Shown one piece after another: positions 35,506 to 43,211 of a DNA stretch of 64,000 nucleotides (positions are counted from its first letter, which is position 1; every line of letters starts with the position of its first letter). The position numbers and the translations under genes are program-made. Origin of the DNA: Bacillus sp. UNC41MFS5 (GTDB taxonomy: Bacteria; Bacillota; Bacilli; Bacillales_B; DSM-18226); the NCBI RefSeq assembly GCF_000686805.1, contig NZ_KK366017.1, forward strand, positions 1,285,183 through 1,349,182, given 5' to 3'. Below the pieces are notes generated by a model. It made no database searches. It had not been told where the DNA came from and saw nothing but the letters and a program-made list of their open reading frames with translations.

Positions 35506-36099
35506 TTAGTCGATCTGATTTTGATTTTCTTCTTCTTTCCTCTGATTCATCATGAAAAATGTTAAAGGCTGTTCTGTTCCTGACATCAGCTTATACACAT
35601 AGGAAGAAGTGATTTTATAGCCGTCGTCAATTTTCGTGGCCAAATAGTTCGTCCGTTCAAACAGGATCGAACGAATATGATTGATTTGCCGGGAGATTTT
35701 GTCCATCAGTGCTTCTTGATTGTCCAAACGCTGTAAAACTCCACCTTGAAATTCTTCTTGTTTAGACATTTTCTCGGCAACCACTTTTTGTAATTCCAAC
35801 TGTTCATTCATTTGAAGGACAAGTTGATGATTAGCATTCTCGTTACTCTCCAACCGATTTCGTAAGTCGTTTAGTTGTTCATCTAAATGGTTCCAATGGA
35901 TTAATTGTGTTTCTTCTTGCGCCTGTGTTTTAAAGCCTAATTCTGCTAATGCTTTTTCAAGTACAGCATTTGCCTTTTGTTGTTCATTAATTAGCTCAGA
36001 AAAAAAATCCTGTCTTGATAATTCTTGATTCGGTGTGTTTATCTCGTGTTTATTTTTGAAAACATTCGGATGTTCTCTATTATTAATGAATAATCCCAT
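35506..36099 (-). CDS. Coiled-coil protein of unknown function
   Basis: 197 residues, very hydrophilic, rich in Gln, Asn and Glu, with a long predicted coiled coil (about residues 30-150: heptad-like LEKALAELGFKTQ, LNDLRNRLESNEN, LDNQEALMDKISRQINHIRSILFE). No signal peptide or membrane segment. Monocistronic, with ribosome site GGAGAGAGG. The composition would fit a spore-coat or cytoskeletal-type scaffold, but I do not recognise the family. Confidence 0.7.
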   Translation of the reverse strand: MGLFINNREHPNVFKNKHEINTPNQELSRQDFFSELINEQQKANAVLEKALAELGFKTQAQEETQLIHWNHLDEQLNDLRNRLESNENANHQLVLQMNEQLELQKVVAEKMSKQEEFQGGVLQRLDNQEALMDKISRQINHIRSILFERTNYLATKIDDGYKITSSYVYKLMSGTEQPLTFFMMNQRKEEENQNQID

Positions 36100-36200
36100 A
36101 CCTCTCTCCGCCTTTTATGTTTTTAATTGTGATATTTTATGCTTGATGTTCATAAGAGGGGACATGATTGGGCTAGTTCACAGGAGATCAGTTTGTAGTT

Positions 36201-36246
36201 AACACAAAAAACGCTTGGGGTTCAAAGTGAATAACCCCAAGCGTTT
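36201..36246 (-). terminator. Terminator of the HAD phosphatase gene
   Basis: 14-base perfect arms AAACGCTTGGGGTT / AACCCCAAGCGTTT; on the minus strand followed by TTTTGTGTT. Confidence 0.88.
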
Positions 36247-36263
36247 GATGTAAGAATATTGAT

Positions 36264-37085
36264 TTACACGAGCTGTGCTGTTTTCAAAACAAACTTTTCA
36301 ACGACCTTTGCTACTCCATCATGCATATTAGTATCGGTCACATAATCAGCTTTTTCCTTAATATCTTCTGGTGCATTGCCCATGGCTACACCAAGTCCTG
36401 CAAACTCAATCATGGCTAAATCATTATAGCTGTCTCCCATGGCAATAACTTCTTCACGTTCAATTCCGAGCTGTCCAATTAAATGATGGAGACTTGTACC
36501 TTTGGTTACACCAGCCTCGGTAAACTCCAAAAAGAAAGGCTTCGAGCGCATCACGCTTAATTGTCCTGCTAACTCCATTTGAAGCTTTTGTTCCACAGCG
36601 GCAAGTTTCGATTCTTCCTCAAGCATTAACACTTTAACAACAGGTTCTTTCACAGAATCTACTAAGCTGTCAACCTCAAAGATTTCTAAACCAGTAATTT
36701 CACCTTCAATATCGGTATATTGATTTCCAGCTTCGGTTACAATGGAATCCCCGACATAGGTATGTATCCAAACATTCTCACGACGACTTAATTCGTAGAG
36801 ATTATGAACTGTTTCTGGGGACAATGTACTGCTAAAAAGTTCTTCACCGGTTTGACAGTTTGTTATTTTTGCACCATTAAAAGAAAGAATAAAACTCCCA
36901 AACTCCTTTAAACGCAGTTCTTCAGCAATATCATACATGGCATAGGTTGGTCGCCCTGATGCTAATACGACCTTAACTCCAACTTCCTGGGCGTCCATTA
37001 ACGCCTTCTTTGTACGTGGGGAAATTGTATGGTCGTCCTGTAATAACGTATCATCTAGGTCTAGTACAATCATTTTATATGTCAT
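36264..37085 (-). CDS. Cof-type HAD-IIB family phosphatase
   Basis: 273 residues. Motif I DLDDTLLQDDHTIS gives the nucleophile and acid Asp pair, motif II is LASGRP, the motif III lysine sits in VTKGTSLHHL, and motif IV is MGDSYNDLAMIEFAGLGVAMGNA. A type IIB cap lies between motifs II and III. Cytosolic sugar-phosphate or cofactor phosphatase of the YwpJ/YidA sort; the substrate is not deducible. Monocistronic with its own terminator. Confidence 0.93.
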   Translation of the reverse strand: MTYKMIVLDLDDTLLQDDHTISPRTKKALMDAQEVGVKVVLASGRPTYAMYDIAEELRLKEFGSFILSFNGAKITNCQTGEELFSSTLSPETVHNLYELSRRENVWIHTYVGDSIVTEAGNQYTDIEGEITGLEIFEVDSLVDSVKEPVVKVLMLEEESKLAAVEQKLQMELAGQLSVMRSKPFFLEFTEAGVTKGTSLHHLIGQLGIEREEVIAMGDSYNDLAMIEFAGLGVAMGNAPEDIKEKADYVTDTNMHDGVAKVVEKFVLKTAQLV

Positions 37086-37226
37086 TTTTGTTTGTTGTCC
37101 TTTCCTTACTATATTTCTTTACCCATCTTACTATAATTTCTGGAAAAAAACTTATAACAATTGAATCCAATTTTGAAATAGATAAATAAAATATAGTAAA
37201 ACTTTAAAAGAACGAGGGTGTGTTCG

Positions 37227-37382
37227 ATGTCAATTTTCGATATTTTTAAAAGTAAATGCAGTTTTTGTAAAAGGAAAGTAAGTCCATTAAGAAAATATAT
37301 AAATGATCGAGGGGAAACAGTAAAAGTATGTATCCCTTGCTCAGAGTATGCAGAAAGAAGGGCTTTTCGGAAAGTAACATAA
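37227..37382 (+). CDS. 51-residue zinc-ribbon protein
   Basis: Short ORF MSIFDIFKSKCSFCKRKV followed by a basic stretch and VCIPCSEYAERRAF. The two CxxC pairs (C11/C14 and C35/C38) sit 20 residues apart, a classic zinc-ribbon knuckle arrangement. It has a good ribosome site (GAGGGTG, 6 bases before ATG). No family name recalled. Lies alone between the HAD phosphatase promoter and tag. The basic composition is compatible with nucleic-acid binding. Confidence 0.72.
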   Translation: MSIFDIFKSKCSFCKRKVSPLRKYINDRGETVKVCIPCSEYAERRAFRKVT

Positions 37383-37514
37383 TAATTTAGCGGGCAATTT
37401 AAATGAATAGATTTATTAAGATAATCGATTCATATTTTTGAAAAAATGTGCAATACTTAAGTGAAAGTTTGTTTTTAAGCAACGTAGTAAAGGATGGAAT
37501 GGGGAATTTCAAAT

Positions 37515-38087
37515 ATGAATCGCTGCGGATGGGTTAATCAGGATCCATTGTATATCGATTATCATGATCATGAATGGGGAGTTCCAGTCTACGATGATCG
37601 CCTTCTTTTTGAGTATTTGAATCTTGAAGGAGCTCAGGCTGGACTCAGCTGGTATACGATTTTGAAGAAGCGGGAGAACTATCGACAAGCCTTTGATAAC
37701 TTTGAAGCTGAAAAAATTATCCGCTATGACGAAAAGAAAATTGAGGAACTAATACATAATGAAGGAATTGTCCGAAATAAGCTCAAAATCAATGCTGTCA
37801 TTACTAACGCACATGCATTTTTAAAGGTCGTCGCCGAATTTGGCTCATTTAGTAAGTACATATGGTCATTTGTTGGAGGTAAGCCGATTCAAAACCACTT
37901 TAAAGAAATGAAAGATGTTCCTGCAGTCACGGAAATAAGTGATCAATTAAGTAAGGATTTAAAGAAGAGAGGCTTTAAATTTGTGGGCTCGACCATCTGT
38001 TATGCGTTCATGCAAGCTACAGGGATGGTGAATGACCATATTGTCACTTGTATCTGTTATCAAAATGAAGTTCAATTAACGAAATAA
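37515..38087 (+). CDS. tag: DNA-3-methyladenine glycosylase I
   Basis: Base-excision repair enzyme removing 3-methyladenine. MNRCGWVNQDPLYIDYHDHEWG supplies the zinc ligands C4 and H17; LFEYLNLEGAQAGLSWYTILKKRENYR contains the catalytic-pocket glutamate; the C-terminal NDHIVTCICY supplies the last His and Cys of the zinc snap. About 190 residues, as normal. An in-frame ATG at 37494 is directly abutted by its purine-rich sequence, so I prefer ATG 37515, whose N-terminus matches the family. Terminator follows. Confidence 0.94.
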   Translation: MNRCGWVNQDPLYIDYHDHEWGVPVYDDRLLFEYLNLEGAQAGLSWYTILKKRENYRQAFDNFEAEKIIRYDEKKIEELIHNEGIVRNKLKINAVITNAHAFLKVVAEFGSFSKYIWSFVGGKPIQNHFKEMKDVPAVTEISDQLSKDLKKRGFKFVGSTICYAFMQATGMVNDHIVTCICYQNEVQLTK

Positions 38088-38093
38088 AGGAAA

Positions 38094-38130
38094 AAAGCGA
38101 TTATCTCAAAGTGAGACATCGCTTTCTTTC
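38094..38130 (+). terminator. Terminator of tag
   Basis: AAAGCGATTATCTCA pairs with TGAGACATCGCTTT (one internal mismatch), followed by CTTTCGTTT. Confidence 0.75.
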
Positions 38131-38248
38131 GTTTGTGTAAAGAAAAAGATGAAGATGGCAATAGACAATAAAAACAGAAAAATCTCACCTTTTGTTGGCT
38201 CGAACGTTGGGAGGTCAGTTAAGGACAAAATGACCACTTCCTTCTTCA

Positions 38249-38686
38249 TTAGATTAGTTTTTCAGGTTCGATACCAAAATGTTCAGTAACAATCCAGCGG
38301 AATTGTGTAAAAACCTTTTCTAAATCAGGCAATGCAGGTACGTGTTTAGGTACCCCGAAAATAGGACCAGTCATATTGAAGCTAAATCTGCCTGGTCCTA
38401 AAAAGATCCCTGACACATTTATCTGATCACTAATTAATAGGATGGCTAAAAGGATATCTCCAATGTCCAATAATAAGCTCAATGTTTTATTCCCTGATAT
38501 TCCTTCTAAACGTCCTATTCCTGTTAGCGGTCCACCAACCGAAAGGGCAAATCCTTTTGGTTCTACTATAAGTCTGACAACTGTCACTTGACCTGTTAAT
38601 AATAAAAATGCAGTAATAATATCAATATTCCGTTGGATAGATATAATTGATTGCAAACGTTTTTCTAAGTCACATGTATTATTCAA
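38249..38686 (-). CDS. Unknown protein with two internal repeats
   Basis: 145 residues from a TTG start (AGGTAG upstream). Two similar segments are visible: residues about 22-56 (AFLLLTGQVTVVRLI...GFALSVGGPLTGIGR) and about 80-112 (AILLISDQINVSGIF...RFSFNMTGPIFGVPK), each a hydrophobic helix-like run followed by a beta-rich Gly/Pro segment. The C-terminal 30 residues are more polar. No family recognised and no signal peptide. Downstream gap 38126-38248 shows no gene. Confidence 0.6.
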   Translation of the reverse strand: MNNTCDLEKRLQSIISIQRNIDIITAFLLLTGQVTVVRLIVEPKGFALSVGGPLTGIGRLEGISGNKTLSLLLDIGDILLAILLISDQINVSGIFLGPGRFSFNMTGPIFGVPKHVPALPDLEKVFTQFRWIVTEHFGIEPEKLI

Positions 38687-38805
38687 AGAATTTCACTACC
38701 TATTCAAACTTCATGTGCAACGATCATGACAAGACCAGAAATCTTTGCAGCTAAGACATATCTTTTGTATGGTATGAAGAAAATTGAAGGATGCTACTAA
38801 ATTAA

Positions 38806-38840
38806 CAAAAAAAGCCCATCAAACTTGATGAGCTTTTTTG
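38806..38840 (-). terminator. Terminator of the first 53-residue gene
   Basis: Stem AAGCCCATCAA / TTGATGAGCTT; on the minus strand it is followed by a run of seven Us. Lies 20 bases after the stop at 38860. Confidence 0.72.
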
Positions 38841-38859
38841 ATGAGCTATTTATAACTAA

Positions 38860-39021
38860 TTACTTCGGTGATTTTTCAATCATAAAATCAGATGTTGAAA
38901 TAGGTATAATCTTGCCGCCAATTTGCACATGAATCGTATCGTTGAAAATGGCTTTCACAATTCCCTTTAAGGAGATGGTTGAATTAACAGAGATTTTTTT
39001 TGATTCAGATTGATTTGCCAC
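38860..39021 (-). CDS. 53-residue small protein, paralogue A
   Basis: GTG start with GAAGGGCG 8 bases upstream. It reads MANQSESKKISVNSTISL, then a beta-rich core (GIVKAIFNDTIHVQIGGKII) and a short variable end, and looks like a small SH3-like or OB-like beta barrel. A second gene at 40561-40722 encodes a protein of exactly the same length with nearly identical core residues 8-39. A terminator follows. Function unknown; a 62-residue plus-strand frame overlapping this start is rejected. Confidence 0.72.
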   Translation of the reverse strand: MANQSESKKISVNSTISLKGIVKAIFNDTIHVQIGGKIIPISTSDFMIEKSPK

Positions 39022-39201
39022 AATATCAACGCCCTTCAAAATTGTTAGAAACTAAGAACAATAAATCTATTAAAGATACATTAAATTATTCGGAAAAATA
39101 TAATGAATTCCTGCAAGGACAGGATTATTTATTAAAAATCGGTCATGTTATGATCCAACTATTTTGTAAAGGGGTGTTTATACAATAATAGCGGTTTAAC
39201 A

Positions 39202-39215
39202 TGAACCGTAGTTCA
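39202..39215. promoter_or_regulatory. Putative TetR operator, distal copy
   Basis: TGAACCGTAGTTCA, an imperfect palindrome, 51 bases (centre to centre) from a second copy. Upstream of the tetR-CBS operon. Confidence 0.55.
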
Positions 39216-39252
39216 AGTATCGCATGGATAGAATGGTCTGTCAACGAAAACG

Positions 39253-39266
39253 TGAACTATGGTTCA
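39253..39266. promoter_or_regulatory. Putative TetR operator overlapping the tetR promoter
   Basis: TGAACTATGGTTCA, close to the reverse complement of the distal copy. It covers the -35 region of a promoter whose -10 is TATGAT at 39283-39288, fitting autorepression by the downstream TetR protein. Confidence 0.6.
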
Positions 39267-39305
39267 AATTTTTAAAAAGTGGTATGATATAAATGAGGTG
39301 ATAAA

Positions 39306-39974
39306 ATGCCAGACAATGATGACCTATTAATTGGTGAATTCCCTTTTCTCCCAAAACAGGAACGGGCGCAGCAAAAAAGGAATGCACTGCTCGAAAGTGG
39401 ATTACATCTATTTATTTCTAGTGGGTACGAGCAAACGACTGCTAAGGAAATCGCAGCCCATGCCGGGGTGGCGACCGGAACCTTTTATCGGTATTTCTCC
39501 GATAAACGCCAGCTATTAATGTCCTTATTGGAAGATAAAATTGACAAGCTTCTTCCACCTGAACCGAGCTGGGCTTCAAGGGATCCGGAATCATTGTTAG
39601 CATCATTACTAGAAGCCCATAACAAACGACTTAGTGAGTTAGGTCTGCAGCGTGTCCTGCCTGAATTGGTGTTGAAAGACCCAGGTTTGGCTGAATTTTT
39701 AGGTGTTGCACGAAGGAAAATTTATTCAAGAATTCTGTTCGGTTTAAAGCAGGCCGAAGAAAATGGATTAACGTGGAAGGATTTGGATTTAGAAGCTGTC
39801 GCTTGGGCAATATTAGTTTTAGTGGAGAATAGTCACGGTAACGATAACCTTGGTGGGAAAAGAACAGATTATCAAGAGATTTCAAAAGTTATTTGCCGGA
39901 TGGTATTTCCACCAGATATATTAGAGCAATTGCGTGTTTCCGATGAAAAAAATAATCCAAAATTCAATAGTTGA
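39306..39974 (+). CDS. TetR/AcrR family transcriptional regulator
   Basis: 222 residues. The N-terminal helix-turn-helix domain (about 20-66) reads RNALLESGLHLFISSGYEQTTAKEIAAHAGVATGTFYRYFSDKRQLL. The C-terminal ligand domain is of the usual length and is not assignable. Ribosome site GAGGTG. Two copies of a TGAAC-N4-GTTCA palindrome precede it, one over the promoter, suggesting autorepression. Probably cotranscribed with the CBS-domain gene 13 bases downstream. Confidence 0.92.
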   Translation: MPDNDDLLIGEFPFLPKQERAQQKRNALLESGLHLFISSGYEQTTAKEIAAHAGVATGTFYRYFSDKRQLLMSLLEDKIDKLLPPEPSWASRDPESLLASLLEAHNKRLSELGLQRVLPELVLKDPGLAEFLGVARRKIYSRILFGLKQAEENGLTWKDLDLEAVAWAILVLVENSHGNDNLGGKRTDYQEISKVICRMVFPPDILEQLRVSDEKNNPKFNS

Positions 39975-39987
39975 AAGCGGTGTCGAC

Positions 39988-40464
39988 ATGATCAATGTAC
40001 AGGTCAAGGATTTTATGGTGAAGGATGTTATTTCAGCTCGTCCTAGTTCTTCCGTTAAAGAGGTAATGACCTTACTTGTTGCGAAAAAAATTGGCGGTGT
40101 ACCCATTATTGACGAGGAAGGAGTCTTGCGTGGATTTGTTACAGATGGGGATATTTTGCGGGTAATCAGTCCAGTTGATCGACGCATTCATGATTATTTC
40201 TCTTTAATTACGTATGTTGCAGAAGAAAAAATGGAGATTCGTCTCAGCGAACTAGCTGAGCGTGAGGTCATCAGGATCGCTAAGACCCATGGAATCGTAA
40301 CCATCCATCCTGAAGATGAAATGAAAAAGGTCGTCTCACTTTTGTCCAAGCATCACTTTAAAAAATTACCTGTTGTCAATGATTCCAATCATGTGGTCGG
40401 TGTAATCAGCAGGGGGGATGTCATTCGCAGTATTCAAGAAACGCTCATAAACGATTGGAAATGA
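39988..40464 (+). CDS. CBS-domain pair protein
   Basis: About 158 residues forming two CBS motifs in tandem: first VKDFMVKDVISARPSSSVKEVMTLLVAKKIGGVPIIDEEGVLRGFVTDGDIL, second GIVTIHPEDEMKKVVSLLSKHHFKKLPVVNDSNHVVGVISRGDVI. Such Bateman modules bind adenine nucleotides and signal energy state. No other domain is attached. The frame starts upstream inside tetR; ATG 39988 (MINVQVKDFMV) after GAAAGCGGTG is the sensible start. Likely works with the TetR partner. Confidence 0.88.
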   Translation: MINVQVKDFMVKDVISARPSSSVKEVMTLLVAKKIGGVPIIDEEGVLRGFVTDGDILRVISPVDRRIHDYFSLITYVAEEKMEIRLSELAEREVIRIAKTHGIVTIHPEDEMKKVVSLLSKHHFKKLPVVNDSNHVVGVISRGDVIRSIQETLINDWK

Positions 40465-40482
40465 TTTTTGTCCATTTAACAA

Positions 40483-40515
40483 CCCTTCACCGAAGAAGTG
40501 AAGGGCTTTTCTTTA
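40483..40515 (+). terminator. Terminator of the tetR-CBS operon
   Basis: Arms CCCTTCAC / GTGAAGGG, loop CGAAGAA, then CTTTTCTTT. Confidence 0.82.
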
Positions 40516-40560
40516 GTAAAATACTATTTTCCTATTGCTATGATATACAAGATAAAAGAA

Positions 40561-40722
40561 CTATTGGACTGGCTTTTCAATCAGCAGTTCAGAAGCTGGG
40601 AGCGTGATAATTTTACCGCCAATCTGCACATGAACGGTATCGTTGAAAATGGCTTTGACAATTCCTTTTAATGAAATTGTTGAATTAACAGAGATTTTTT
40701 TCACTTCAGCTTTGTTTGCCAA
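40561..40722 (-). CDS. 53-residue small protein, paralogue B
   Basis: TTG start with GAAGGGTG upstream. MANKAEVKKISVNSTISL and the core GIVKAIFNDTVHVQIGGKII match paralogue A at 38860-39021 almost residue for residue; the ends differ (TLPASELLIEKPVQ here). DNA identity also extends into the ribosome-site region (GAAGGG-GTTG), so this is a fairly recent duplication. Both copies are on the minus strand and bracket the tetR-CBS operon. Function unknown. Confidence 0.72.
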   Translation of the reverse strand: MANKAEVKKISVNSTISLKGIVKAIFNDTVHVQIGGKIITLPASELLIEKPVQ

Positions 40723-40939
40723 ATTAACCAACACCCTTCAAATAGTTATGAAAATATTATATATGAAGATAAGGAAATAAAGCTAGAATAAATAATCAGA
40801 AAAGTTAAAAAATATTTAATTTTTAACCTTTCTTTATAGATATGTGGAAAATATGTAGAAGGTGTGTTTTTTATCTACAAATTGCGAACTTGCAACTTTA
40901 GTCCGTAATCGTAATGTGAATAAGAAGATTTCAGATCGA

Positions 40940-40953
40940 CTGCTAATTAGCAG
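40940..40953. promoter_or_regulatory. Perfect palindrome upstream of csoR
   Basis: CTGCTAATTAGCAG, a perfect 14-base palindrome about 30 bases before a TATAAT -10 element (40984-40989). It lacks the G/C-tract core of known CsoR operators. The rest of the 291-base gap before csoR shows no gene. Confidence 0.45.
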
Positions 40954-41013
40954 AAGAACCGCAACTCTTACTTCAGAGTGTGATATAATATTTTCAAAAA
41001 AGGAGGCGGAGCA

Positions 41014-41361
41014 ATGTCAAATGGATTCGGGAAGGAAGAGGAGTTTATTGATGATACCTGCTGCTCACTTGATGCCAGTGATCGTAAGAGTCATCATTCC
41101 GATAAAGTGAAAAATAACCTTGTCACCAGATTAAACCGGATTGAAGGTCAAATTCGCGGCATTAAAGGCCTAATTGAAAAAGATACATATTGTGATGATG
41201 TCATTAATCAGATATCGGCCACTCAATCCGCCTTAAATAGTGTTGCCAAAGTCCTGCTTGAAGGACATCTAAAGAGCTGTGTTGTTGAAAGAATACAGGA
41301 TGGTGATATGGAAGTCCTGGATGAGGTTCTGGTTACGATTCAAAAATTAATGAAAAAATAA
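41014..41361 (+). CDS. csoR: CsoR-type copper-sensing transcriptional repressor
   Basis: 115-residue CsoR/RcnR protein, a helical-bundle repressor released from DNA by Cu(I). The core RLNRIEGQIRGIKGLIEKDTYCDDVINQISATQSALN contains C60; H85 and C89 (LLEGHLKSC) complete the X-Cys-His-Cys copper set. The N-terminal extension carries an extra Cys pair (C16-C17) and HH. Ribosome site AAGGAGGCGG. It lies just upstream of the copper-oxidase locus, but no copZ or copA is adjacent. It could be a related sulfur- or metal-sensing paralogue, though the ligand set favours copper. Confidence 0.85.
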   Translation: MSNGFGKEEEFIDDTCCSLDASDRKSHHSDKVKNNLVTRLNRIEGQIRGIKGLIEKDTYCDDVINQISATQSALNSVAKVLLEGHLKSCVVERIQDGDMEVLDEVLVTIQKLMKK

Positions 41362-41379
41362 AAATAATATTTTCGACGA

Positions 41380-41408
41380 GAATGTGCCTTTGGCACGTTC
41401 TTTTTTTA
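41380..41408 (+). terminator. Terminator of csoR
   Basis: GAATGTGCC / GGCACGTTC around TTT, followed by TTTTTTTAT. Confidence 0.88.
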
Positions 41409-41756
41409 TTTCCATAGGATATTTGGTCTATTTCCGTCGAATGATTTATTTTGTAATATTCTGAAATATGCATTATTATTATCTAAAATCAAAGCATTTT
41501 CCCAAATTTATGAAATAGCATAAGAAGATTGAGGGAGGGTAATAGATTTACCAGCAAATTTAGCAATCATCACTTTTTTACTAAAATTGTACGATTCACC
41601 TTCTTTTTCACCTATTACTAGGTGAAAAATGGACTGTACTGATTTTACATCATTACAAAGTATCATAAAAAATGAAAATTATTCTAGGAATTTTCCCAAC
41701 TAATTCGGAATAGTTATTTAGGACTATAAGAAAGGGTTAATTTTAAGGAGGAAAAT
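41409..41756. other. Long AT-rich leader before the multicopper oxidase operon
   Basis: About 350 bases without an ORF. It contains a perfect 11-base stem TTTTTCACCTA / TAGGTGAAAAA (41604-41629) and a -10-like TATAAG at 41725-41730 with a poor -35. No canonical copper-repressor box is seen. The hairpin could be an operator or an attenuator of a transcript starting further upstream. Confidence 0.5.
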
Positions 41757-43172
41757 ATGAAGCGAAGAGATTTTGTTAAGTATGCAGGGGGCGGTATTGC
41801 TACGTTATTCGTAGGAAGCATGATGCCTTCATGGATTTCAGGCAATAAGCTATTTGCGACACAACAAGTTCAAGAACTTAACTTTACTATTACTGATGGG
41901 ATCAAGGACATGGCAGCGCATAATGCAATTAACAACGCTCAGTGCTACTTCTGGTTTTACAAAGAGAAAAATTTTCCGGCAGAGGTCCCTGGCCCTCATA
42001 TTTTTACCACTGCAGGTAATACAGTTAAGGTCACAGTAACGAATGGTCTGGATGAACCCCATGCATTTTACATACCTGGACTAGTCGACACTGGTCCAAT
42101 CAGGCCTGGAGGCACAATCACAAAACAATTTGTTCCTACTGTAGCTGGAACTTATTTATATTATGACAACCTTAATGCCCCTGTGAACCGAATGATGGGA
42201 CTCCATGGTGCGCTTGTTGTCATGCCCAGTGAGGCAAAAGCAGGTCATCGTGTTACCCCGTATTCTAATCCCACATCAGCTGTGCAACAGATCTTTGATG
42301 ACTTTGGCTCTACTGAACACTTCCCAGGGCTGGCTTGGGAGCAAAGCGACTTGTCAACCAATACTCAGGCTTTTAGGCAGTATATTTGGATTCTTCACGA
42401 AGCAAGTTCAAGACTGTTTGCAGAAGTCGGAAACTATCCGCCTGGAAAAGATTATCCAGCATCACAATTTGTGCAGGCCTTTGTAAATGATAAATTCCGG
42501 TCAGATGGAAAGAATAGAAAACCTGAATTTTATACAATCAGTGGACAATCAGGATGGTTTTCTGCACATAACCCTTATATTACCCCAAATCATCGGGTAG
42601 GAGAACCGTGCATTATCCGAATTCTGAACGCCGGATTATCGATGCATTCTTTGCATATTCATGCTAACCATGTCTACGTAATCGGGATTAATGGTGAGGT
42701 CCAAAGTAATCCGTATTGGATTGACACCTATACATCTCTCCCGCTTGAAATCGTCGAATGGGCAGTTCCTTTTATCAGACCACCTGATGTTCCCAATAAG
42801 CGTGGCATCGGACTTCCAGATGAACCGTTAATGTCAATCGCGAATCCTGCAATTCCCGGGTCGCAACCACATCCGGTTTGGCCGCCTCTTGAGGAGTTAG
42901 GAACTTATTTGCCTGAAAAAGGAACCAAAGCAGGGGATATTGATATTTCTGTTAGAATGTCCCCGATCTGTTACCCAATGCATGACCACTCTGAGCCAAG
43001 CCAATCCTCACAGGGCGGTAACTACGGACTTGGCATGATGAGCGGGATCCATTTTATAGGTGATCGTAACACAACTGGAGGAGTAACAACATTTCCAGAA
43101 GCTACGACTTATCATGGACCTGAAGAAACCGGCACGGCAGCTGGACCAGACGGAACTCATACAGACCATTAA
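41757..43172 (+). CDS. Multicopper-oxidase-like protein 1, Tat-exported, half of the copper ligands
   Basis: 471 residues. The twin-arginine signal MKRRDFVKYAGGGIATLFV indicates folded, cofactor-loaded export. Two cupredoxin domains follow. The first (about 45-170) has no HxH copper motif (EPHAFYIPG, TYLYYDNLN). The second carries H297-S-L-H300-I-H302 and C405-YPM-H409-D-H411: the HxH pair for a trinuclear centre, but Asp where the type 1 copper cysteine should be. So alone it lacks a type 1 site and half the trinuclear ligands. The next gene carries the complementary half 39 bases downstream. Ribosome site AAGGAGG. Confidence 0.85.
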   Translation: MKRRDFVKYAGGGIATLFVGSMMPSWISGNKLFATQQVQELNFTITDGIKDMAAHNAINNAQCYFWFYKEKNFPAEVPGPHIFTTAGNTVKVTVTNGLDEPHAFYIPGLVDTGPIRPGGTITKQFVPTVAGTYLYYDNLNAPVNRMMGLHGALVVMPSEAKAGHRVTPYSNPTSAVQQIFDDFGSTEHFPGLAWEQSDLSTNTQAFRQYIWILHEASSRLFAEVGNYPPGKDYPASQFVQAFVNDKFRSDGKNRKPEFYTISGQSGWFSAHNPYITPNHRVGEPCIIRILNAGLSMHSLHIHANHVYVIGINGEVQSNPYWIDTYTSLPLEIVEWAVPFIRPPDVPNKRGIGLPDEPLMSIANPAIPGSQPHPVWPPLEELGTYLPEKGTKAGDIDISVRMSPICYPMHDHSEPSQSSQGGNYGLGMMSGIHFIGDRNTTGGVTTFPEATTYHGPEETGTAAGPDGTHTDH

Positions 43173-43211
43173 AAAAATTAAATATTAAATAGCTAAAAAA
43201 GGAGAAATCAT

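Noticed and set aside
39000..39188. 62-residue plus-strand ORF
   Set aside because: Overlaps the start and ribosome site of the 53-residue paralogue on the other strand; no ribosome site and no homologous copy at the second locus.
41757..43172. Conventional laccase or copper nitrite reductase
   Set aside because: The type 1 cysteine position is Asp and the first domain lacks HxH motifs, so a self-contained laccase is excluded; the nitrite reductase ligand set is not present either.
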